64,000 bases of DNA. Source: G963663495 sp963663495 (GTDB taxonomy: Bacteria > Bacteroidota > Rhodothermia > Rhodothermales > Bin80). Shown piece after piece: positions 16,344 to 24,298 of this stretch. The notes below the pieces were generated by a model. That model ran no database searches. It saw nothing but the letters and a program-made list of their open reading frames with translations, and was not told the DNA's origin. Made by a program: the position numbers and the translations under genes. The stretch spans positions 2,108,001 through 2,172,000 of the forward strand of contig OY760427.1 in the NCBI GenBank assembly GCA_963663495.1. Reading direction: 5' to 3'. Positions within the stretch are counted from its first letter, which is position 1; every line of letters starts with the position of its first letter.

Positions 16344-16805
16344 TTATGCTACGGGTGTCCTGCCAACGTGAATGGCCAAGAAGTTGTCCCCGTTACAGAC
16401 TGTCACTAGGTCGTCGAGATTCTCGTACCTGTAACCGTCTGCCGTGTTTTCAAGGAAGTAGCTAGGTAAGTCTGTACTATCTATTGCGGCGCCAGCACCG
16501 GCATTGCGAAGGATGAATCCCACTGAAAGCTGTTCCTCGGTTGTAACGTTCGGCTCTCCATTAACGGTGTAGCGAATGGTAGTCTCAACCGGTTCCTGGG
16601 AGTCATTACGCATTGTGGTCTTGAACCGGACATCCGGGGCAATCTCAATTAGCTCGTCAGGATTTCCATGCTCCGTGCCATCGTCTGAGATAAGCAAGGC
16701 ATTCTTGGTGGATGTGCCGGCCATATGGAGGAGTGCAGAAACCGTTACCGGACTGCGTTCGAGCTTACATGCTATTTCATTAATAAAGAAGCGAGAATCC
16801 GCCAT
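16344..16805 (-). CDS. multi-ubiquitin-domain protein (two Ubl modules)
   Basis: This 153-residue protein is built of two ubiquitin-like modules, about residues 3-62 (FFINEIACKLERSPVTVSAL ... IEIAPDVRFKT) and 75-149 (TIRYTVNGEPNVTTEEQLSV ... DNFLAIHVGRTPVA). The second matches the bacterial multiubiquitin family, including the terminal HVGRTPVA. It does not end in Gly-Gly, so processing or a different conjugation chemistry must be assumed if it is a modifier. It is the first gene of the E2/JAB-E1/ATPase/PIN operon, now separated from E2 by a tnpB element. I chose the ATG at 16805; a TTG at 16832 would add nine residues. Confidence 0.87.
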   Translation of the reverse strand: MADSRFFINEIACKLERSPVTVSALLHMAGTSTKNALLISDDGTEHGNPDELIEIAPDVRFKTTMRNDSQEPVETTIRYTVNGEPNVTTEEQLSVGFILRNAGAGAAIDSTDLPSYFLENTADGYRYENLDDLVTVCNGDNFLAIHVGRTPVA

Positions 16806-17055
16806 CACGATACGCAGTCTATTCAGCGACAAAGGCCTACATCATACACGTAAAGTAGGGACTCGTTTCTGACAGCGGGAGGGCGTGGACATAGGGAGAT
16901 TGTAAGAATCGGTGTCAGTCTGATTCGCGCATCGCAAGGGATGCCTCCAGATCCTTACCGTTAGAGCAATGTCTACAAAGCTTCCAACGCTCTTCCGTGC
17001 ACCCAACGCTTACTGATTTGGACCAAACAGCGTAAGGCCAGGATATAGAATGCCA

Positions 17056-18396
17056 TTACTGTAGGCGGCGCGACCGTTTGCGAATTTGATGATTTAGCGC
17101 ACTCCAGTGGTTTCGCACCTGTTTCTTGATGCTGTCGTCTCCCATGATGCGACATGCTCGGTTGGCATAGTCAATAAAGTTGCGGCTTCCCAAGTGGCTG
17201 AAGCGCTCGTATAGCTTTGCTTTGCGCATATTGGTTTCACCGGCCAGCCGAGCCGATTTCTCGGCGCGCCTCACTGCTCGTTGCATGCGGCGATTATAAC
17301 GAGTAGTAGTGAAGGCTCGCAGACGTACGTTCCTACCATCGAATTCAAACCCCAAATATTGGAATGGACCGGCTTTGTTGTCAAGCCTACTAAATTCAAG
17401 TTGACCGTTCTCCATGCGCCGGAATTCGACGCGCTCGGTTTTTGCGCTGTTGATATGCAGTTTGAGGGCCTCCAATAGGTCCTTCAATTCAGACTCAAGC
17501 TTATTTAGGAGCTTGCATGCGTTCTCAGGCGGACACGCAACAAAGATATCGTCGCTATACCTGCAATACATGCCTCCGTATTGCCGCACATGACTGCTAA
17601 ACTTCTCGTCGAACGGAAGCATGTACAAATTGGAAAGCACTGGGCTGATCGGGAGACCTTGGGGGATGCCCACCGCCTTCGAGTTCGTGTGCACTAGGCC
17701 TTGACCACGAATCTCCCGTCGAAAAATTTTACCACTGCAGACAGCCTGTCCGCGCTGATCCGTCCTGGGTTGGGAGTAGAACTTTTTGCAGATGGGAACT
17801 TGGCGAAGGCGTCTCTCAGTCACGTAAGCGTATGAAGTCACGGACCGGAAGACCTTGAAGTGATCCGAAGGCAAACGGTCGGTCCCAAGAACACGGGCCC
17901 ATTGATCCTTCAGCAATTCATGATTGAGATTGTCGAAGAATCCTGAAATATCCAGTGCCAAAGCTATACAGACATTCCTGGACTGGATGAACTTGAACAC
18001 ATCTCGAGCGAAGTGAATATTGCATTTGCCGTTACCATCCTTATCTTTGATCTTGCGGTATGCAAGGGGGTAATCGGTAAGACCTTTTTCTGACAGAGCT
18101 TCCTCGTATTTGATGCGTAGATACTGGGCGTAGTACGAATAAATGTGAGCATCCAAGTGGGCGGCGTAGCAGATTGGCCGACGCTTGACGGTCACCTTCC
18201 CCTTTGCCTTTGCCAGACCGTCACCATCTGAGTTGCGCTTATAGTGACGCGATCGATTTTCACGCTTTATGAGTGGGAAAAAGGCGTGGTGTGCTACCCG
18301 CTCAGGGCTGTGCACAATTCGTCTGGCAGTGCTTGGGGACACCTCCCGATCGAAATGGGGGTAGTTTCGCCTACGAAACCAATCTTTGTCTTCCAC
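17056..18396 (-). CDS. drt2: DRT2-type antiviral reverse transcriptase
   Basis: This 446-residue reverse transcriptase belongs to the unknown-group UG2 (DRT2) type rather than the group II intron or retron types. Features supporting this are the N-terminal KDWFRRRNYPHFDREVS block, the conserved YAAHLDAHIYSYYAQ segment, the RT catalytic ALALDISGFFDNLNH and MYCRYSDDIFVACPP motifs, and the GIPQGLPISPVLSNLYM motif. There is no maturase or endonuclease domain. The GTG at 18396 gives the usual start just before the WFRRR block. Known DRT2 systems copy an upstream non-coding RNA by rolling-circle reverse transcription to create a toxic neo gene after infection. A structured leader of suitable size lies directly upstream here. 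Confidence 0.85.
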   Translation of the reverse strand: MEDKDWFRRRNYPHFDREVSPSTARRIVHSPERVAHHAFFPLIKRENRSRHYKRNSDGDGLAKAKGKVTVKRRPICYAAHLDAHIYSYYAQYLRIKYEEALSEKGLTDYPLAYRKIKDKDGNGKCNIHFARDVFKFIQSRNVCIALALDISGFFDNLNHELLKDQWARVLGTDRLPSDHFKVFRSVTSYAYVTERRLRQVPICKKFYSQPRTDQRGQAVCSGKIFRREIRGQGLVHTNSKAVGIPQGLPISPVLSNLYMLPFDEKFSSHVRQYGGMYCRYSDDIFVACPPENACKLLNKLESELKDLLEALKLHINSAKTERVEFRRMENGQLEFSRLDNKAGPFQYLGFEFDGRNVRLRAFTTTRYNRRMQRAVRRAEKSARLAGETNMRKAKLYERFSHLGSRNFIDYANRACRIMGDDSIKKQVRNHWSALNHQIRKRSRRLQ

Positions 18397-18809
18397 AGTC
18401 CCCTAGGCTGGCGCAATCAAAAAAATTTAAGCCGGGGCACGGGATTGCGGGCATCCCACTGCGTGCCCCGACGCACACCCGTTTTCACGGAACTATTGGC
18501 CACCCGAAATTCGGACGACCGCCCCCGCTAAGTAACATGCTTCATACGTTTACCGTACGAATGACGATCACAAGGATCGAGGCATTCGGCCTGGCAGTCC
18601 TCGATGAGGAGATGCCGGTGCGAAACACACTGGCCCTTGAGCCGAGTGCTCAAGGCAACTCGTACAAAGAAGGAATAGGCAGATGGTTCCCTATATGCAT
18701 CCATAAGGTTGCGTTTAACCTGACTTCGCCATCCGGTCGGGGAAAACGCTGAGTTCCGTCTCCAATTCTTTCGTTTTCCCTCCTAATAGGGCTATTTCGG
18801 CCTAAATTC
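18397..18809 (-). ncRNA. candidate DRT2 template non-coding RNA
   Basis: The 400 bases upstream of the reverse transcriptase contain no gene but several stable stems on the RT strand. These are GCGTTT/AAACGC (18744-18749 with 18711-18716), CCTTGAGC/GCTCAAGG (18628-18653), ATCGAGG/CCTCGAT (18577-18605), TTCGTACG/CGTATGAA (18541-18562), and a long GGGGCAC..GGGAT / ATCCC..GTGCCCC hairpin at 18431-18469 just before the start codon. This matches the position and style of the template RNA of DRT2 systems. The exact 5' and 3' ends and the template segment are not determined. IS66 interrupts the upstream side at 18810 and may have removed the promoter. Confidence 0.65.
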
Positions 18810-19910
18810 GTATCCGTACGGTGAAGTACATGGTAAAGCGGGCTTAGCATTGGTCTGCGTAGTCCGCTTGTAGAGCTTAGTGCAAGGTGATTATACGCCG
18901 GGTTTGGTGTGCCGATATGGGTATTTCGGAGTGGTGTGCAGCTTATCGTCTAGGCGCCTGAATGCAGGCAGCAATCAGCGTCTTTTGGGACAAAAAACAT
19001 GGGTTTTGGGGAGAAGAACCGGAACATTGTGGCGGACACACATGTACACGAACTATGCGGCCCAAGGCATCTTTCTCCCCCTCTTCTCCTGCCGGTGAAG
19101 CCCTTTTTCAGAGGCTAAGAAACCAAGAGGCTAAGAAACCAAGAGGCTGAGAACAAGGATCTGCGAAAGCAGGTCCGTCGCTTGGAGAAAAAAGCCGATC
19201 GTCTATCCAAGAACAACGCGGATCTGGCTGCGAAGATTAGCCATCTGGAAGACAGGTTGGAACAAGCGCATCGCCTACTCTCTGGCAAAAAGAGTGAGCG
19301 TTACACGCCGGCGGACAATGCGCAGCAAGGCCGGTTGTCTGGAGAGGAACCAGAAGCTGTTGAGCCCGAGGAGGAGGACGAGTATGTCCCGGTAAAGCGC
19401 AAGCGGCGTGGGAAGAACAAGCCGGTGCGTGGGCCGATTCCAGACCATCTGCCCAGAGAGGTGATCCGCCTTGAGCCGGAGGGCAGCACCGCGGGTATGA
19501 AGTACATCGGCGAGGAAGTAACGGAGTACCTGGAATATGTGCCGGGCTTCACGAGGGTAGTACGGATTGTGCGGCCGAAGTACGCTGTCTGCAAGGAGCC
19601 TCGCAAGGGGGTGGTCATAGCGCCGTTGCCGAAGCGTGTCATACCGAAGGGGAAGGCGGGTCCGGGGTTGTTGGCGTATTTGGCGGTAGCCAAATATGTG
19701 GATCATATGCCGCTATACCGGCTGCGGAAGAAGTTTCAGCGCCATGGCGTGAAACTATCGGCTGCTACAATGGGGAATTGGATTGCGAAGGTAGCGACGT
19801 ATCTGGGTCCGTTAGGAGATGCGTTGCGTAAGGAGGTGCTTCGTAGCGGGTATCTGCAGGTGGATGAGACAACGTTCCCGGTGCAAAAGGCCGAAGAAGA
19901 AAGGGAAGGA
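18810..19910 (+). mobile_element. IS66-family remnant, 5' half, cut by a group II intron
   Basis: The left terminal repeat GTATCCGTACGGTGAAGTAC begins at 18810, and the element matches the intact copy at 24299 until 19910, where the group II intron starts (GTGCGCC). The 3' half is missing; what follows the intron is IS256, not IS66. Confidence 0.88.
19055..19910 (+). pseudogene. tnpC: IS66 transposase TnpC, frameshifted and truncated
   Basis: The frame begins MRPKASFSPSSPAGEALFQRLRNQEAK and is broken near 19130 by a duplication of about 17 bp (AAGAGGCTAAGAAACC repeated). This shifts it to a stop at 19148; the rest continues in another frame from 19182. It then encodes the coiled-coil, the VPVKRKRRGKNKPVRGPIP zinc-linker and the first catalytic Asp (LQVDETTF), before being cut by the intron. 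The gene is dead by two independent lesions. Confidence 0.9.
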
Positions 19911-20064
19911 GTGCGCCAGGCTAACTGGCAAGGTATAGCGGGTGAAAGTCCCGTAATATGAAGCTACAACCAAGTACATATTTCCGCGAGCCGTGCGTGG
20001 CTACTCGTGAGGGTAGACGCGAAGCGTCGGTAGCGGTGCGTGTGGCCAGGGACATGGAGCATCG

Positions 20065-20770
20065 GTACGCCAGGCTAACTGGCAAGGATATAGCGGGTGG
20101 AAGTCCCGTAATATGAAGCAAGAACCAAGCACATATTTCCGCGAGCCGTGCGCGGTCACTCGTGAGGGTGGACGTGAAGTGTCGGTAGCGGCGCATATGG
20201 CCAGGGATATTGAGCAACGAAAGATGTGTCGTTCGGGTCGCCGAGATTATCGGTGCGGTCGAAGGCAATATGTTCGTCATCGTTATGGTGAGAGGGCGGA
20301 CAGGCCCGCGGTGTCTAAGACCCCATGGACGTATGTACATATCCTGCCGGGACCTGGGAGATCTTTTCAACGCCCAGCGCCAAGGGCGGGGCCGCCGAAG
20401 CGTAGGCGAAATGCTGATCGGAGGATGTATGTTGAAGAGAAGTCCGATGCGATGATAGTAGCGATGAAGCTGGCGAACAAAGCATGGAAGACCATGTGGC
20501 GGAGTTGGTGGAGCGAAGCGTCGCACCCGAGGGGAAACCGTAGTTCCCGGCATGCACTGGACGCAGAACCAGGATCGTATGCAACATGGCACGCACTGGA
20601 CACAGAGCCAGGTTCGTGTGCCAGGGGAAGGTGCGGTTACGGCAACGGACCGGTTTGCTGGTCTGTTAACGTCATGCGCGGTGGCGCGACCCAAGGGAAG
20701 AGCCGGATGCGTTAGCGCGCATGTCCGGATCTGTGCGGGGCCTCCGGGGAAACCCGGGGGCTACCGCGAG
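20065..20770 (+). ncRNA. ORF-less group II intron nested in another group II intron
   Basis: Starts GTACGCCAGGCTAACTGGC, ends with its own domain V/VI and CTACCGCGAG, and is almost identical to the copy at 2743 (a 9-bp GGAGTTGGC-type unit is present twice there and once here). The host sequence reads GGAGCATCG before it and AAAGACTTCTTG after it; the homologous uninterrupted position in the ORF-less intron reads GAGCAACGAAAGATGTG. The end could be 20764 (CTAC) or 20770. The better alignment of the empty site favours 20770. Confidence 0.8.
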
Positions 20771-20975
20771 AAAGACTTCTTGTTCGGGTTGCCGAGGCTC
20801 TTCCTTTGGTCGAAGGCAACATGTCCGTCATCGTTATGGTAAGACGGCGGACAGGCCCGCGGTGTCCGAGACCCCATGGACGCACGTACATACCTTGTCG
20901 GGACCTGGGAGGTCTTCATACTGTCCTGCAGTCGTGCGGGACCGCGAAGGAAAGGTGGAGACACCGTAACCGGAG

Positions 20976-22484
20976 ATGCACGGTATGAAGAAGTCAGACG
21001 ACAGCATAGTAGCGATGAATGCTGCGAACAAAGGGGACGATACCCTGGCGGAGCAGCGGGAGCGAAGGCTGTCGCCCGAGGGGAAATCGCGAGATCCTAC
21101 CACGCACCAGGCGCAGAAATGGGCTAGCGTGTCACAGGGGAAGGAGCGGTTACGGGAGTTCGTGAAGCGAAACCCAGCGGAGCGTCTCACGACGTTACTG
21201 CACCATGTCAGCATGGAAGCGCTTAGGACCGCCTTCCACGCGCAGAAGTGTGAAGCGGCACCGGGAGTGGATGGTATGACATGGGAGAGGTACGCGGAGG
21301 ATTTGGAGGACCGTATGACGGACCTTCACCGCCGTGTACATACAGGAGCGTACCGGGCGACCCCGTCCAAGCGGGTAGAGATACCCAAGCCGGACGGAGG
21401 TACACGACCGCTTGGCATGGCTGCACTGGAGGACAAGATCGTCCAGAGGGCTGTGGTGGAACGTATACTGACTCCGATTTTCGAGGAGGAGTTTGTGGGT
21501 TTCAGCTATGGGTTCCGGCCGAAGCGCAGCGCGCACGACGCGTTGGATGCTTTGGCATACGTGATAGAGCGTCGCAAGGTCAACTACATTGTGGACGCCG
21601 ACATTCGCAAGTTCTTTGACACGGTAAACCAGGAGTGGCTTATCCGCTTCTTGGAGCATCGTATTGCGGATAAGCGGGTGATTCGGTTGATCATCAAGTG
21701 GTTGAAGGCGGGCGTGATGGTAGATGGGATGTGGCGGGATAGTGAGGAGGGTACACCGCAGGGTGCGGTGATTTCCCCTATACTGGCCAACATTTATCTT
21801 CATTACGTGTTGGATCTTTGGACCGATGCATGGCGCAAGTCACAGCGGAGTGCGGGGGAGGTCTACATCATTCGTTATGCGGATGATTTCGTGGTGTGTT
21901 TCCAGTACGAGGGGACAGCGCAACGTTATCTGCGTGCACTGCGGGATCGGCTTGATACGTTCGGGTTGAGACTGCATCCGAGGAAGACTCGTCTGATTGA
22001 ATTCGGGCGACATGCCGAGGAAGATCGCAGGAAGCGTGGTGAGGGTCGACCGGAGACATTCGACTTTCTGGGATTTACGCATTACTGTCGTAGAGATCGG
22101 AGGGGGCGATTTAGTCTTGGTCGTAAGCCGATAGCCAAGCGTATGGCTCGTTTTCTGAAGCGCGTGAAGGGGCAGCTGATTCGCCGCATGCACCGCCCGG
22201 TGCATGAGACGGGGAAATGGTTGGGGCGGGTGCTCAACGGATGGTTGAATTACTATGCCGTACCGACGAGTTACCGGTACCTTGCGAGCTGCTACATCCG
22301 GCTGTACTGGATATGGATGCGTGTGTTACGACGACGTTCCCAGCGGGATCGTACGACGTGGGACACGATGGACAAGCTCACTGCGATACACTGGCCGAAG
22401 TTGGAGATCCGGCACCCATGGCCTTCCACACGATTCACCGTTAAGCGCGCTGGCGCGACCCAAGGGAGGAGCCGGATGCGTTAA
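20976..22484 (+). CDS. ltrA: group II intron reverse transcriptase/maturase
   Basis: This 502-residue intron-encoded protein contains RT blocks from FHAQKCEAAPGVDGMTW through GGTRPLGMAALEDKIVQRAV, GFRPKRSAHDAL, YIVDADIRKFFDTVNQEWL (first catalytic Asp), GTPQGAVISPILANIYLHYV and IIRYADDFVVCF (YADD). These are followed by the thumb/X maturase domain (NGWLNYYAVPTSYR). There is no HNH endonuclease domain. The C-terminus (GATQGRSRMR) is read through domain V, a frequent arrangement in bacterial introns. It would promote splicing and mobility of its own intron and possibly of the two ORF-less copies. ATGs at 20976 and 20985 are both possible starts. Confidence 0.92.
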   Translation: MHGMKKSDDSIVAMNAANKGDDTLAEQRERRLSPEGKSRDPTTHQAQKWASVSQGKERLREFVKRNPAERLTTLLHHVSMEALRTAFHAQKCEAAPGVDGMTWERYAEDLEDRMTDLHRRVHTGAYRATPSKRVEIPKPDGGTRPLGMAALEDKIVQRAVVERILTPIFEEEFVGFSYGFRPKRSAHDALDALAYVIERRKVNYIVDADIRKFFDTVNQEWLIRFLEHRIADKRVIRLIIKWLKAGVMVDGMWRDSEEGTPQGAVISPILANIYLHYVLDLWTDAWRKSQRSAGEVYIIRYADDFVVCFQYEGTAQRYLRALRDRLDTFGLRLHPRKTRLIEFGRHAEEDRRKRGEGRPETFDFLGFTHYCRRDRRGRFSLGRKPIAKRMARFLKRVKGQLIRRMHRPVHETGKWLGRVLNGWLNYYAVPTSYRYLASCYIRLYWIWMRVLRRRSQRDRTTWDTMDKLTAIHWPKLEIRHPWPSTRFTVKRAGATQGRSRMR

Positions 22485-22534
22485 CGCGCACGTCCGGATC
22501 TGTCCGGGGGGCCCGGGGCGACTCGGGTCCCTAC

Positions 22535-23351
22535 CGGTATGTTTGTTGGCAGTTTTGGATTGAGCGCTTCCTCAATCAGTCGCAAGTACAAGAGTTACAG
22601 TGCACAGGTATTGAAGGAGCAGGAGGAGCGTAATCTGGCGGAGAACACGTTTGTAGCGTTGCTGCTGGACGGCAAGTACTTTCAGGGGGTGCAGGTATTG
22701 ATTTGTGTAGGGATTACGGAGACGGGCGAGAAGATAGTAGTAGGGATGGTGGAGACGGCGACAGAGAACGCCGAGGCGGTACAAGGGCTGCTGCAGGATT
22801 TGATTGATCGCGGTCTGCGGTATGATAAGGGGCTTTTGGTCATCTTGGATGGTTCCAAAGGGCTCCGGAAGGCGGTGAAAGCGGTATTTGGTGATAAGGC
22901 ACAGGTACAGCGGTGTACCTGGCACAAGCGAGAGAATGTGGTGAGTTACATTGAGAAAGAGGCCGAAAAGGTGCGGGTTCGGGGGGAGTTGCAGCAGGCG
23001 TACGACGAGCCGAATTACGACAAGGCAAAGGAGGCGCTTCTGAGCATAAAAAAGGGGTTGAAGGAGTCCCATCCCAAGGCAGCGAACAGCTTGTCTGAGG
23101 GGTTGGAAGAGACTTTGACGCTCCATAGGCTGGGGGTGGCGGAGGAACTGGGACGCAGTTTGCAGACCAATAACATCATGGAGAACCTGAACAGTTTGAT
23201 TGCTCAACGATGCCGGAATGTCGCGCGTTGGATGAATTCGAGTCAACGTCAACGATGGGCAGCCATGGCGAATAGGGAGTCGGAGACATGGAGCATGAAA
23301 ATCCTACCCTGTGCAGACCACCTGCCGGAACTACAAGCAGTTCTACTGTAG
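22535..23351 (+). pseudogene. IS256-family (Mutator-type) transposase, N-terminally truncated
   Basis: The remaining ~270 residues match the C-terminal two thirds of IS256 transposases: FGLSASSISRKYK, VALLLDGKYFQGV (first Asp), LLVILDGSKGLRKAV (second Asp), QRCTWHKRENVVSY and LEETLTLHRLG (catalytic Glu), then SSQRQRWAAM and a LPELQAVLL end. The first third is absent; the sequence starts directly at the 3' splice site of the group II intron. A short ATG at 22539 opens the frame but cannot restore function. Confidence 0.9.
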
Positions 23352-24056
23352 AAGCGTGTACCGTACCACGATGCGTGCGATAATGGGGGCAGGATCGTGC
23401 TGTGTGACGGGTTCGGCTGCCACTTAGGGGGGTAACAGCGCTATAGAGGCGTAGTGTAAGGCCTCCGTAGACGATGTAACGTGTCACTCCGCGATAAGCG
23501 GAGCAGGCGGAGATGTATCTGGAGGGCACGCATGTCCCCGCCAAAGCCGTATCGGAGGGCCCAGAAGGGCTCTCATCAGACGGTAAGCGGGCTAAATGGG
23601 GTTCAAATGTGCCGAAAACACGCCAACGAGGCGGTAGATCACGCGTACGGTGATCTATCCGGCCAATAAGGAGCCTACGGCTGTGCGTGGAGGGGTAGTC
23701 ATCAAGGGAGCCAAGGCGAATGTGAAAAGACTACCCTGTACCAGGAAGGTGTCGTAATTATCATCAGCATTATTGCAGCGCGTACGATCCATAAGTGCTT
23801 GCCGGAACATGCGTTCGGTCGTGGTACGATGCGTGCGGAATTGGAGGGTGCATCGTAGCGTGGTTGGTAGGATTGACGGGTTTACGTTGCTACATACACG
23901 CGTGGCTGTCCACTATGCCTGCAGATGGCACGTTTGAAGCCGCTACCACGGTGTGCATGCGTGCAAAAGGGCTCATATAGGCTGTTCAGTAAGGAAAAAC
24001 GTGCCTGAATCTGCCTGCAACACGCCAACGAGGCCGTAAATCATGCGTGCAGGTCA
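23345..24056 (+). repeat. IS256-associated non-coding tail, copy A
   Basis: About 700 bases downstream of the IS256 transposase, without a gene. It is repeated in diverged form at 24126-26786 in the same order. Landmarks are GCGATAATGGG..GCAGGATCGTGCT, the CGCTATAGAGGCG stretch, GATGTAACG.GTCACTC, GTGGTACGATGCGTGCG, and GGGCTCATATAGGCTGTTCA. A short motif CACGCCAACGAGGC.GTA.ATCA occurs twice in this copy and twice in the other. It is probably part of the IS256-type element's long 3' region. Confidence 0.65.
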
Positions 24057-24298
24057 ATTAGTGAGGTGGAGTCGTTAAGCAGGACAATATTATCCTGGAC
24101 AAACCACCGAAGCTGTAAGTAGCACTACTGTAGAAACGCGTACAGCAACGCAGCGATAGTAAATGCTGAAAGATGGATACGGTCGTGCAATGCCACGGTG
24201 CATGCGATAATGGGTGCTGGATCGTGCTATGTGACAGGTTCGGCCGCCAATTAGGGGGTAATAGCGCTATAGAGGCGCGGTGTAAGGCCTCTGTAGAC

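Larger units (their letters stand above)
19911..22534 (+). mobile_element. group II intron encoding a reverse transcriptase, carrying a nested intron
   Basis: Begins GTGCGCCAGGCTAACTGGC and ends with domain V (22469-22503: GAGCCGGATGCG, TTAA, CGCGCACGTCCGGATC) and a domain VI stem closing at CTAC (22534). The intron-encoded protein ends inside domain V. An ORF-less relative (20065-20770) sits inside domain I. Taking it out rejoins sequence that aligns with the ORF-less intron's own domain I. The 5' exon is IS66 and the 3' exon is IS256, so the two exons do not belong to one gene. Confidence 0.85.

Noticed and set aside
17056..18396. Group II intron or retron reverse transcriptase
   Set aside because: No maturase domain, no intron domain V nearby and no msr/msd-like inverted repeats. 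The N-terminal block and the long leader fit DRT2 better.
19275..19706. Antisense frames inside IS66, IS1380 and tnpB copies
   Set aside because: They recur identically in each copy opposite a well-supported transposase frame and are shadows.
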